A stretch of DNA of 64,000 bases, taken from NCBI GenBank assembly GCA_002281485.1, contig NCGF01000003.1, positions 96,040 through 160,039 on the forward strand, in the 5' to 3' direction. Positions within the stretch are counted from its first letter, which is position 1. Each line of letters opens with the position of its first letter. The notes beneath the pieces are model-generated. The model did not search any database. It was not told the origin of the DNA and saw nothing but the letters and a program-made list of their open reading frames with translations. The translations under genes and the position numbers were made by a program. Below, in pieces: positions 52,375-61,366 of this stretch. The DNA comes from Sphingomonas sp. 28-66-16. GTDB taxonomy: Bacteria > Pseudomonadota > Alphaproteobacteria > Sphingomonadales > Sphingomonadaceae.

Positions 52375-53093
52375 TGCGCCGCTGGGGTTTCTGGTTGATC
52401 GTGATAAACCTGTGCGGGCTGATTGCGCTGGCGTTCGTCTATCCGCATCTGATGGTCGCCCCGGGGCCGTTGATCCCCGCGCATGCGAGCATCACGACGA
52501 ACTGCTTCGCCTGCCATACGCCGTTCGAAGGGGTAGCAGCCGATCGCTGCACCGCCTGCCACAGGGTCGCCGACATCGGCATCCGGACGACGAAAGGCGT
52601 GCCGGTAAAAAGAGATGGCGACGCGATCGCCTTCCACCAGTCGCTGACCACGGCCAACTGCATGGCTTGCCACAGCGACCATAGCGGCCCGCAACTGGTG
52701 AAGGCGTCGCGGCAAAGCTTTGCCCATGCGCTGTTGCGACCCGATGTGCGGAACCAGTGCGCAACCTGCCACCGCGCGCCGAAGACAGCGCTGCATGCGC
52801 AGGCTGGCAGCAACTGTGCGGCTTGCCATACCCAGGCCGGGTGGAAGCCCGCGACTTTCGACCATGCCAGGTTCTTCGCGCTGACAGGGCCGCACAATGC
52901 ATCTTGCGCGACGTGTCACACCGGCGGCGACACCCGCCGCTACACCTGTTTCAGCTGCCACCAGCACCAGCCCGACCAGATCCGCGCTCGCCATGCCGAG
53001 GAAGGCATCCGCAACATCGAAAATTGCGCGCGCTGCCATCGCAGCGGCTCGGGCGAGGGCGGCGAAGGTCGCGAGGGCGGGAGCGATGAATGA
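52371..53093 (+). CDS. Octaheme c-type cytochrome
   Basis: A 240-residue exported protein with an N-terminal membrane anchor (about residues 5-26) and eight CxxCH haem sites in 200 residues: CFACH, CTACH, CMACH, CATCH, CAACH, CATCH, CFSCH and CARCH. Several extra His (for example HQSL, FDHARF, HQHQ) may be the distal ligands, giving a cytochrome-c3/c7-like wire. It overlaps the b-type gene (ATGA) and the ATPase gene (8 bp). Short multihaem proteins of this sort pass electrons to periplasmic or extracellular acceptors. Confidence 0.92.
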   Translation: MMRRWGFWLIVINLCGLIALAFVYPHLMVAPGPLIPAHASITTNCFACHTPFEGVAADRCTACHRVADIGIRTTKGVPVKRDGDAIAFHQSLTTANCMACHSDHSGPQLVKASRQSFAHALLRPDVRNQCATCHRAPKTALHAQAGSNCAACHTQAGWKPATFDHARFFALTGPHNASCATCHTGGDTRRYTCFSCHQHQPDQIRARHAEEGIRNIENCARCHRSGSGEGGEGREGGSDE

Positions 53094-55653
53094 GCATGGC
53101 CGTTATATCGGGTTGTCTTCGGTCGAGGCGACCAGGAGGCTCGCAGCGGATGGCCCGAACGAACTTCCCCGTGCCGGGCAACGCTCGATCCTGCGGATCG
53201 TCCTAGAAGTACTCCGCGAACCGATGCTGGTGCTCTTGCTCGCCGGGGGGCTCGCCTATCTGCTCCTTGGCGACCTGACCGAAGCGCTGATTCTGCTCGC
53301 TTTCGCGACCTTCTCGGTGGTCGTGACCGTCGTGCAGGAAGCACGCACCGAACATGTGCTGGAGGCGTTGCGTGACCTGTCGGCCCCGCGAGCACTGGTC
53401 ATCCGCGATGGCGCTCGTGTGCACATTGCCGGGCGCGAGGTGGTTCGCGATGACCTGATCGTACTGGAACAGGGCGATCGCATCGCGGCCGATGCGGTTC
53501 TCATTGAGGCGAGCGATCTCCAGACCGACGAGTCGCTGCTGACGGGGGAGTCCCTGCCCGTCGGCAAGGTGATCGCGGCCGCGCGGTCCGAACCCGAAGC
53601 GCACCGCCCCGGTGGCGACGACCAGCCCTATGTCTATTCCGGCTCGCTGGTGACGCGCGGCAGCGGCATCGCACGCGTGCTGGCGACCGGGCAGCGCAGC
53701 GAGATCGGGCGGATCGGTCAGTCGCTGGCAACGCTCGATACCGAGGCACCCCGGTTACGTCGTGAGACGACCCGGATCGTCACCTGGTGCGCTATCGGCG
53801 GCAGTACCGTCGCGCTGCTGGTGGTGCTGCTTTACGGCCTGCTGCGCGGCGGCTGGATCGGAGCAGCATTGGCTGGCATCGCGATCGGCATGTCGATGTT
53901 GCCGGAGGAATTTCCCGTCGTCCTGACGGTGTTCCTTGCGATGGGCGCCTGGCGGATCGGCAAGGTCGGCGTGCTCACCCGCCGCGCGTCGGCGATCGAG
54001 ACACTCGGTTCGGCGACCGTGCTGTGCACCGACAAAACCGGCACATTGACCGAAAACCGTATGTCGCTTGCCGAGTTGTGGCTGCCGGATGGCGAGACTC
54101 TGAAGTTCGGAGCCGATGTCGCCGTCCCGGAAGCCTATCACGCCCTGATCGAGACAGCCGCGCTGGCGAGCGCGGTCGAGCCTAGCGATCCGATGGAGGT
54201 CGCCCTGCACGGCGCGCGCGCTGCTGTCCCGACGATCGCTGTACCCAATGATGCGCCGGTGCATGCCTATGCCCTGCGCCCCGAACTGCTGGCGATGTCG
54301 AACATCTGGGACGACGGTGGCGCACTGACCATCACGGCCAAGGGGGCGCCCGAAGCAATCGCTCGTCTCTGCAACCTCGCCGGCGAGGCACGCGCCACCA
54401 TGACAGCCGCTGTCGAGGCGATGGCCGTACGCGGTATCCGCGTGCTTGCCGTGGCGACCGCAGCGACGCCCAACCGTGACTGGGCGGAAACCCAGAGCGG
54501 CTATGACTATACAATTGTAGGCTTGGTTGGCCTCGCCGATCCGATCCGCGCCAGCGTGCCGGCCGCAGTCGAGGAATGCCGCTCCGCGGGCATTCGCGTG
54601 GTGATGATCACCGGCGACTATGCCGCGACCGCACGATCGATCGCGACCCAAGCCGGAATCGCCGAAGGCGAGGTGCTGACCGGTGCCGATCTGGCAGCGC
54701 TCGATGACACGCAGCTCGCCGAGCGCCTGAAGACCGTGACGGTCTTCGCCCGCATCATGCCCGAGCAGAAGCTCCGCATCGTGCAGGCGTTCAAGGCCAG
54801 TGGCGAAATCGTCGCGATGACCGGAGACGGGGTCAACGACGCGCCCTCGCTCAAGGCCGCACATATCGGGATCGCCATGGGCAAGCGCGGGACCGATGTC
54901 GCGCGCGAAGCCTCCGCCATCGTGCTGATGGAGGACGATTTCGGCTCGATCGTGCAATCGGTCCGCCTTGGCAGACGCATCTACGACAATATCCGCAAGG
55001 CGATGGCGTTCATTTTTGCGGTGCATGTGCCGATCGCCGGGCTGGCGCTGCTGCCTTTGTTCTTCGGCCTGCCGCTGCTGTTCGGACCGATCCACATCGC
55101 GCTGCTCGAGATGGTGATCGATCCGGTTTGCGCGCTGGTGTTCGAGGCTGAACGCGACGAGGACGACATCATGGCGCGCCGCCCACGCGATCCCGCCGAG
55201 CCTCTTTTCTCGCTTTCGATGATCGTGTGGAGCTTGTTTCAGGGTGGGGCGGCGTTTGCGATGCTGGCGACGGTGTTCCTTGTCGAGACCTGGAGCGCAA
55301 TGCCGGAGATCGAGCTTCGCGCGCTGATCTTCTTCGCCCTGATCGCGGAGATCGTCGCGTTGATCCTCGTCAACCGCTCATTCAGTGCGTCCCTGTGGGA
55401 AGCGCTCCTCCGCCATAATGCAGCCCTGCGCTACGTAGCGGCCGCGATTATCGGGGTGACCACGTTGATCTTGTTTGTGCCCTATGCCCAAGCCCTGTTG
55501 AAATTCGGTTCGATCGCATGGAGCGATATGGCGTTCGCGGTCGGGCTTGGCATCCTGCTCGTGGTGCTGCTGGAATCGAGCAAATCGATCGTCGCCCGAT
55601 TCATGCGGCGTCCCGTAACGGCCTCACCCTCCAAAACCCCGGCGTCGATATGA
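53086..55653 (+). CDS. P2-type cation-transporting ATPase
   Basis: An 855-residue ion pump. Actuator TGES at 153-156, phosphorylation site D316 in CTDKTGTLTEN, nucleotide-domain KGAPE and hinge MTGDGVNDAPSLK are intact. The fourth TM helix has PEEFP (273-277) where Ca2+ ATPases have PEGLP, so Ca2+ specificity is doubtful; Mn2+ or another divalent cation is possible. It starts 8 bp inside the octaheme cytochrome gene and its stop overlaps the transporter gene (ATGA). Confidence 0.92.
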   Translation: MNEHGRYIGLSSVEATRRLAADGPNELPRAGQRSILRIVLEVLREPMLVLLLAGGLAYLLLGDLTEALILLAFATFSVVVTVVQEARTEHVLEALRDLSAPRALVIRDGARVHIAGREVVRDDLIVLEQGDRIAADAVLIEASDLQTDESLLTGESLPVGKVIAAARSEPEAHRPGGDDQPYVYSGSLVTRGSGIARVLATGQRSEIGRIGQSLATLDTEAPRLRRETTRIVTWCAIGGSTVALLVVLLYGLLRGGWIGAALAGIAIGMSMLPEEFPVVLTVFLAMGAWRIGKVGVLTRRASAIETLGSATVLCTDKTGTLTENRMSLAELWLPDGETLKFGADVAVPEAYHALIETAALASAVEPSDPMEVALHGARAAVPTIAVPNDAPVHAYALRPELLAMSNIWDDGGALTITAKGAPEAIARLCNLAGEARATMTAAVEAMAVRGIRVLAVATAATPNRDWAETQSGYDYTIVGLVGLADPIRASVPAAVEECRSAGIRVVMITGDYAATARSIATQAGIAEGEVLTGADLAALDDTQLAERLKTVTVFARIMPEQKLRIVQAFKASGEIVAMTGDGVNDAPSLKAAHIGIAMGKRGTDVAREASAIVLMEDDFGSIVQSVRLGRRIYDNIRKAMAFIFAVHVPIAGLALLPLFFGLPLLFGPIHIALLEMVIDPVCALVFEAERDEDDIMARRPRDPAEPLFSLSMIVWSLFQGGAAFAMLATVFLVETWSAMPEIELRALIFFALIAEIVALILVNRSFSASLWEALLRHNAALRYVAAAIIGVTTLILFVPYAQALLKFGSIAWSDMAFAVGLGILLVVLLESSKSIVARFMRRPVTASPSKTPASI

Positions 55654-56738
55654 CCGAGCCAGCGGCGTCTCCCTCCGCTACGCAACGCAACTTCCTGTTG
55701 CTACTCCTTGCCACGACCTCGATCGCCTTTGCGTGGCTGATCGGGCCCTTTATCGGGGCAATCTTGTGGAGCGTGATCGCCGCGATCCTTTTCGCGCCGC
55801 TTCACGACCGACTGCTCGCGGGCATCCCGACGCGCCGCAATCTGGCCGCCGCAGCCACCTTGCTCATCATCGTCACGGTCGCCGTCATTCCGGCGATCCT
55901 GCTTGCCGCGGGCTTGCTGAGCCAGGCGACGGCAACCTATGGACAATTCCAGTCGGGGCAGATCGACGTCGGTCGCGGCTTCGTCGAAGCCGAGCGCCAC
56001 TTGCCGCAGATGGTGCGTGATTGGCTGGCCGACCTCGGTCTCAGCGATTTTGCCGCTGTGCGCGACCGGATCAGTCGCGGCGTCGCGAGCAGTATACAAA
56101 CGCTCGCGGGACAGGCGCTCAATGTCGGGCAAAGCGCGTTTGCGTTCTTCTTGTCGCTTGGGGTGATGCTCTATCTGACTTTCTTCCTGCTGCGCGACGG
56201 GCAAGGCTTGATCGCAACCGTCGAGCGATGCCTGCCGTTGCCGGTCGATCAACGCGGGTTGCTCGTCAGCCGATTCGTCGCCGTGGTCCGGGCGACAATC
56301 AAGGGCAGTCTGATCGTCGCCGTCTTGCAGGGACTGGTCGGGGGCATCACCTTCTGGAGCTTGGGCATCGGCGGCGCCTTGCTGTGGGGCGTGGCGATGG
56401 CGATCTTTTCGCTGTTCCCGGCCATCGGCACCGGCTTCGTCTGGGTGCCCGTGACTGTCTATCTGCTTGCGGCCGGCGATGTCTGGCGCGGCATCGGGCT
56501 GTTTCTGTGCGGATTTTTCATCATTAGTAGCGTCGACAATATCGTTCGGCCGATCCTTGTCGGGCGCGACGCGCGGATGCCCGATTATGTCGTGCTGATC
56601 GCGACGCTGGGCGGGTTCGAGCTGATGGGATTCAACGGCTTCGTGATCGGGCCCGTCATTGCCGCACTGTTCATGGCGACGTGGGAAATATTCGGCAATC
56701 AGGCGCGTCGCATTGCACCCAATTTACCGCTTCAATGA
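55650..56738 (+). CDS. AI-2E/PerM-family transporter
   Basis: A 362-residue membrane protein of the PerM family. Two hydrophobic hairpins at the N-terminus (WLIGPFIGAILWSVIAAIL, then TLLIIVTVAVIPAILLAAGLL), a soluble helical domain (residues 95-150), and the conserved C-terminal region (VGGITFWSLGIGGALLWGV, FPAIGTGFVWVPV, DNIVRPILVG). Members have been linked to autoinducer-2 export or Na+/H+ exchange; specificity cannot be read. It is the last gene of the operon that begins with the two-component system. Confidence 0.9.
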   Translation: MTEPAASPSATQRNFLLLLLATTSIAFAWLIGPFIGAILWSVIAAILFAPLHDRLLAGIPTRRNLAAAATLLIIVTVAVIPAILLAAGLLSQATATYGQFQSGQIDVGRGFVEAERHLPQMVRDWLADLGLSDFAAVRDRISRGVASSIQTLAGQALNVGQSAFAFFLSLGVMLYLTFFLLRDGQGLIATVERCLPLPVDQRGLLVSRFVAVVRATIKGSLIVAVLQGLVGGITFWSLGIGGALLWGVAMAIFSLFPAIGTGFVWVPVTVYLLAAGDVWRGIGLFLCGFFIISSVDNIVRPILVGRDARMPDYVVLIATLGGFELMGFNGFVIGPVIAALFMATWEIFGNQARRIAPNLPLQ

Positions 56739-57006
56739 CCATGCCGAGGCCTTCCGTCTTGATGCGACGGTGATCGAAATCGCCCATCCCGAACCCGCGT
56801 TACCGACTCAGACCGCCTACAAAGGCGAGTCACGGCATAAGCAGCCACTTTATGGTTCAAGACTCGCTGAAATGCGACTTTGGTGCCCCGGTGGTCAATT
56901 GCAATCTGGCCCATCAGGCGCGGCGTGGATAAGCCAACTCCGGTCTGGACCGGCGCCATTGGCATGCCGATACTGACGAAATGCCAACCTCTAACCGTAT
57001 GACGCT

Positions 57007-57387
57007 ATGATCTTGTTGAGCCTATCTCATTTCGTGAATGTCATCGTTGTAACGATCATTCCGGTGCTGATCGCGCGCGACGCGCCGGCGATGACTGCCT
57101 GCTACGGCCCCGATAGTGCTGCCCGGCGTATCCTGGCATGCCTCTACGCGACGATTGCAATAGTTAGCGCCGTCGCGCTGGTCGGTCAGGCTTCGGGCAA
57201 TACGGCGTTGTCGATCGCCATCGCCGGCGTGTTGTTCCCGATGCAGATCGCTTACAAGCTGATGACCCTACCGGCCGTCGGTTGGCGCAATCCGGTGGTA
57301 AAGAGCAACCTCGCCATCGCGCTGCTCCACACGGTAACCTTAGCCATGCTTTGGCACGAGGGTGCCTTGTATGTCGGCGGCCGATAA
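57007..57387 (+). CDS. Small four-helix membrane protein, unknown
   Basis: A 126-residue protein with four hydrophobic segments (near residues 2-22, 42-60, 66-88 and 100-122). No motif or family was recognised. The start at ATG 57007 has no obvious ribosome-binding site. It lies 268 bp after the AI-2E-type gene and before a long gene-free stretch. Confidence 0.5.
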   Translation: MILLSLSHFVNVIVVTIIPVLIARDAPAMTACYGPDSAARRILACLYATIAIVSAVALVGQASGNTALSIAIAGVLFPMQIAYKLMTLPAVGWRNPVVKSNLAIALLHTVTLAMLWHEGALYVGGR

Positions 57388-58217
57388 GCAGCTGGTCTCA
57401 GAACCGTCGGCCACGCGCCTGAACGCCAACATTTGAGGCAATCAGCAGACCCGCCTTTCTGCACGCCAGTCTACGCCAGAGCACGACCCCCGATTTAGGC
57501 AGATTTACATGATCTTGCCGGTGCGCGTAGATCGGAAATGCAAAACAGAAGCAGCGCAGGCCAATTTGCCGGGAGTGAACACGAACGAGCGCGGTGTGAA
57601 TCAAAGGCGAAAACCACCGCTGAGAATAACCTCTTGATACCGTCTCTGCGACCTTTCACTCCCACTCGATCGTGCGCCATCAGCATAACTAACTGATTTT
57701 CCTAATCAAAATATTTATTGTGTTTTGGTATGCCGCTCATCATGCCGTCAAAAATTCGCGCTATTGATATCATTAGGAAATTTTGCCCCAACTCAGAAAC
57801 CGACATTTCCAGATCAATCGCCACCTTTCGCCCCACTCGTCGCATTTCGTCTGATACCGCAGGCTGAATGGACCACGGAAAGGGAGGCTAAAAATACCGT
57901 CAACGCAGAACATGTGCTGCCTCGGGTTCTCCAAAAAATACCGTCGGACAAATGCCACGGTGGCGAAATATACAGCAATTCGCGCTTGTCGACGATGGCC
58001 CTTCTCAGATCGAAAAGCCGGACATTTCCCTCGATCAGTGCAAACCGAGAGATGCTATCGGATTCCGGAAATCGGCGAACGCAATGTTGCATCACTACAT
58101 CGCAGACGGAATTATTGCGCATCTCAGATGCGCAATAATTCTGCACATCGTAAATCCCAGGGTCGAACGAGAGACCGGCCAGTCTCGCTTGGCGGACGCC
58201 GTCAGTCTTCGGCAAGC
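57388..58217. other. 830-bp gene-poor, AT-richer stretch
   Basis: No gene was supported. Composition drops well below the window average around 57690-57800 (for example CAAAATATTTATTG), and open frames are interrupted or lack recognisable protein. A perfect 16-bp inverted repeat lies at 58109-58141. The segment may be foreign DNA, a decayed gene or a regulatory region. Confidence 0.5.
58109..58141. repeat. Perfect 16-bp palindrome-like inverted repeat
   Basis: Arms GAATTATTGCGCATCT (58109-58124) and AGATGCGCAATAATTC (58126-58141) flank one base. This is near-palindromic DNA, AT-rich at the ends, typical of a dimeric regulator's operator or a very stable hairpin; no T-run follows. Confidence 0.85.
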
Positions 58218-58243
58218 TAGGTTCCAGTCCGGCTTGGAACCTA
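58218..58243 (-). terminator. Hairpin at the end of the formylglycine-enzyme gene
   Basis: TAGGTTCCA (58218-58226) pairs with TGGAACCTA (58235-58243); the stop codon of the minus-strand gene lies in the stem. The hairpin has an 8-nt loop and no poly-U tail, so it may act as a weak terminator or protect the mRNA end. Confidence 0.45.
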
Positions 58244-59137
58244 AGGCTGGACGACCCGAAACCCGATGTGATCGGTGCCGAGATCGCGTTCTTGGAACTG
58301 GCGTGCGGCAGCGCGGTAACGGGCGCAGTAATTTGCCGCGCAAAGGTATGAACCGCCCTTGATCACTTTGGTCGGCGTGCCTTCCCGCGGCTCGCTGCTG
58401 GTCCACTCCCAGACATTCCCGATCATGTCGTAAAGCCCGTATGCATTGGGTTTGAAGCACCCGGCTGGCGCGCGCGCGGTATAGCCGTCCGTGCCCAGGT
58501 CGCGAGCCGGGAACACGCCCTGATAGTAATTTGCCTGCGGTTTCCCTTCGGCATCAATGGGCTCCGGAATTGCGGCATCGCCAGCGCGGGCCGCGAATTC
58601 CCATTGCTCTTCAGTCGGCAGGCTCAGCCCGGCCCAACGGGAATAGGCCAACGCGTCGTTATAGGTAATCTGCACCACAGGATCGTTTTCGCGGCCCGCG
58701 ATCGAGCTTCTGGGCCCATTCGGGTGCCGCCAGTCGGCACCGGGAACCCACTTCCACCAATTGGGATTGTTGGCCGTCGGGACGCGGAACACGGCGGAGC
58801 CGGGTTTGAGCATTTCCGCCGGCGCTCCCGCGAGCTGCGGTGGATCGCGTTCGGCCTCCGTGCGGTAGCCGGTTGCCTTGGCGAATTCAGCGAACTGCGC
58901 GTTGGTCACTTCGGTTTCAGAGATCCAGAACCCCTCGACATCGACCTTCCGCGCAGGCCCCTCTTCACGGTAGCGTGCAGCCTCTCCCATGACGAAGGTG
59001 CCGCCTTTGACCCAGAGCATCTTGCGCTGCGCGATCCCCGTGCAGGTTGGAGCCGTCGGGTCAGATGCCAGAGGATCTGCAGGGCCCGAACAGCTTCCGA
59101 GCACGAGTGGCATGAACAATGTTGCCTTGCGGATCAT
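58241..59137 (-). CDS. Formylglycine-generating enzyme-like (SUMF1) lipoprotein
   Basis: A 298-residue protein. The N-terminus is a lipoprotein signal (LVLGSC, Cys16). The rest is a SUMF1/FGE domain: VKGGTFVMGE, EVTNAQFAEFAKATGY, RLPT-like LSLPTEEQWEFAARAG, GNVWEWTSS, and the catalytic GGSYLC-x4-C (Cys266 and Cys271) with RYRAAAR. FGE converts the active-site Cys of sulfatases to formylglycine; the divergent gene encodes a Cys-type sulfatase. Bacterial FGEs usually act in the cytosol, so export is unusual. ATG 59137 is chosen for the lipobox; the frame is open upstream. Confidence 0.88.
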   Translation of the reverse strand: MIRKATLFMPLVLGSCSGPADPLASDPTAPTCTGIAQRKMLWVKGGTFVMGEAARYREEGPARKVDVEGFWISETEVTNAQFAEFAKATGYRTEAERDPPQLAGAPAEMLKPGSAVFRVPTANNPNWWKWVPGADWRHPNGPRSSIAGRENDPVVQITYNDALAYSRWAGLSLPTEEQWEFAARAGDAAIPEPIDAEGKPQANYYQGVFPARDLGTDGYTARAPAGCFKPNAYGLYDMIGNVWEWTSSEPREGTPTKVIKGGSYLCAANYCARYRAAARQFQERDLGTDHIGFRVVQP

Positions 59138-59300
59138 TCCCGGGGCTCCCAAGCGGCGTGTCAAAGGGCGCAATCCCCCGCAAAAACCGAGACACCACTC
59201 GGAGATCGGGATACGCGGGCCGATCCTAGCTGAGAGATCATTTAGCGTGCCCTGTTGGCCGGATCAAACTCATCGCATCGCAGCGCATCTCATCGCGCTA

Positions 59301-59345
59301 GCTCGTTGACCAACCTAATGCATCCCATTAGGTTGGTCAACGAGC
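59301..59345. repeat. 20-bp perfect hairpin between divergent FGE and sulfatase genes
   Basis: GCTCGTTGACCAACCTAATG (59301-59320) and its exact complement (59326-59345) flank a 5-nt CATCC loop. It lies 60 bp before the sulfatase start in a 267-bp divergent intergenic region. It could be an operator for a dimeric regulator or an RNA stem in the sulfatase leader. Confidence 0.85.
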
Positions 59346-59404
59346 CAGCGCGCACGATGAAATCGGCGCGGTTTACAACTCCTGTTTGGATGCGGGAAGC
59401 AGCT

Positions 59405-61207
59405 ATGCAAAAAGCTTGGATCATATTCGCGATCGGCTTGCTTGCACTCGTGTCGGTCACGGACGGAGACGCAGCAGCGACCAAAGCGGCTGAAAAAGCC
59501 GCGCCGCGCCCAAACATCGTGGTCATCCTTGCCGATGATGCCGGCCTGATGGATTTCGGTGCCTATGGCGGGGAGGCGCACACGCCGAATATCGATGCTC
59601 TCACCGCCCGCGGCGCGATGTTCACTCAGTTCCGCGCGTCGCCGCTGTGCTCGCCTTCGCGCGCCATGCTCCTGACCGGGATGGACAATCACCTCACCGG
59701 CTTCGCGACGATCCCCGAAGTGCTGCCAAGCGAGCAGCGCGGCAAGCCGGGCTATTCGATGGCGCTCGAACCGGGCGTACTCACGCTGGCTGATCGCCTG
59801 CGGGGAATTGGCTATCGCACTTTGATGGTCGGCAAATGGCACCTCGGGGAAAAGGCCGAAGCGATGCCGCAGGCCCATGGTTTCGACCGGTCCTTCGCCC
59901 TGGCAGCATCGGGGGCGGACAATTGGGAAAAGCGGCCCTACATCCCCTATTACAAAGATGCGCCCTGGTACGAGGACGGGGTCGAGGCCGATTTGCCCGA
60001 CGACTTCTATTCCTCGAAATTCGTCGTCGACAAGATGATCGACTATCTGCGGACGACTGACAAATCCAAGCCGTTCTTTGCCTATCTCCCGTTTCAGGCG
60101 ATCCATATTCCAGTGCAGGCGCCGGCGGGTGTAATCGCAAAATACAAAGGCCGTTATGATGCCGGCTGGGACGTTCTGCGGCGCGAGCGGCAAAGGCGGG
60201 CCGAGGCGCTGGGGCTGGTGCCGCCAGGCGCGGCCATGGCGGACCTGCCGCCGGGTTATCGCCACTGGACCGACCTCAGCGCAGAAGACCGCGTGCTCTA
60301 TGCCGCGCGGATGGAGGTGCAGGCCGCGATGCTCGAGACGATGGACCGCAATGTCGGCCGACTGATCGCGCACCTCAAGGCCAGCGGCCAGTATGACAAC
60401 ACGATCTTCGTCTTCGCGTCCGACAACGGTCCCGAGCCATCACGCGGCGACGACAACCATTTGCTGAGGGCGTGGCACCGCTTGGTCGGATATCATGTCG
60501 GGCTCAACGGCATGGGCGGGCGCCGGAGTTGGGGCTTCATCGGCCCCGAATGGGCGGCAGCGACCGCAACGCCAGGGGCCTGGTTCAAATTTTACGCCAC
60601 CGAAGGCGGGGTGCGCGTGCCGCTGGTCATCGCTGGTCCGGGCATCGCCGCCACGCGCATCGACACACCCGCCATGATGACCGACATCGCCCCGACGCTG
60701 CTCGAATGGATCGGCGCGCCGATCGGCGATGCCGCCAAGGGAGCCCGGCCGATCACCGGACGAAGCCTGCTTCCGGTCCTCACCGGGAAGGCGACCAGTA
60801 CCTATGCGAAGGACGAGGTGCGGGTGATCGAGGTTTCGGGCAACACCGCGCTCTACAAGGGAGATTTCAAGATCACCCGCAGCGTGCTTCCGCTTGGCGA
60901 TGGCCGCTGGCGGCTGTTCGATGTGGCCAGCGATCCCGGAGAATCCACCAATCTCGCCATCGCGCGCCCCCAGCTCCTGACCGCAATGGTGGCGGAATAT
61001 GACGCCTACGCCGCGCGCATGGGCGTGCTGGCGATGCCAGAAGGTTACGATTCCGCAGCGCAGACTACCTGGAACAACATCAGTCACATGCTCGAAAACT
61101 ATCCGTGGCTCTATGGTGTGATGGCAGGGATGGTGATGCTCACCGGGGCTGTCGTCTGGCGTCTTTTCAAGGCGCTGCGCCGGTCTTTTCGCCGAACCGC
61201 CGCTTGA
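59405..61207 (+). CDS. Cys-type sulfatase (arylsulfatase family), exported and membrane-anchored
   Basis: A 600-residue hydrolase of sulfate esters. A signal peptide of about 24 residues precedes the alkaline-phosphatase-superfamily core: metal site NIVVILADDAG, the modification motif C82-S-P84-S-R86 whose Cys becomes formylglycine, GKWHLGE, and the second metal site FVFASDNGPE. The C-terminus has a TM segment (YGVMAGMVMLTGAVVW) and a basic tail. ATG 59405 follows GGGAAG; earlier in-frame codons are less likely. The partner FGE is divergent. The sulfated substrate is unknown. Confidence 0.92.
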   Translation: MQKAWIIFAIGLLALVSVTDGDAAATKAAEKAAPRPNIVVILADDAGLMDFGAYGGEAHTPNIDALTARGAMFTQFRASPLCSPSRAMLLTGMDNHLTGFATIPEVLPSEQRGKPGYSMALEPGVLTLADRLRGIGYRTLMVGKWHLGEKAEAMPQAHGFDRSFALAASGADNWEKRPYIPYYKDAPWYEDGVEADLPDDFYSSKFVVDKMIDYLRTTDKSKPFFAYLPFQAIHIPVQAPAGVIAKYKGRYDAGWDVLRRERQRRAEALGLVPPGAAMADLPPGYRHWTDLSAEDRVLYAARMEVQAAMLETMDRNVGRLIAHLKASGQYDNTIFVFASDNGPEPSRGDDNHLLRAWHRLVGYHVGLNGMGGRRSWGFIGPEWAAATATPGAWFKFYATEGGVRVPLVIAGPGIAATRIDTPAMMTDIAPTLLEWIGAPIGDAAKGARPITGRSLLPVLTGKATSTYAKDEVRVIEVSGNTALYKGDFKITRSVLPLGDGRWRLFDVASDPGESTNLAIARPQLLTAMVAEYDAYAARMGVLAMPEGYDSAAQTTWNNISHMLENYPWLYGVMAGMVMLTGAVVWRLFKALRRSFRRTAA

Positions 61208-61366
61208 TCGCCGCTGCGGCAAGGTCCGGGCATTGGCCGCCTCTCGCCGTCAAGTGACCTGTACGATTTTCTATCGTTCTTGATCGTTCGTTAATGCATG
61301 GTATTAGTTTACCGCGCTATCAGCGGATGAACGCTGGCGCACTGCCCGAATGGAAGGAGCCTGATT

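Noticed and set aside
57725-58215. Small open frames on both strands of the AT-richer stretch (up to 137 codons)
   Set aside because: Poor start context, odd composition and no recognisable domain.
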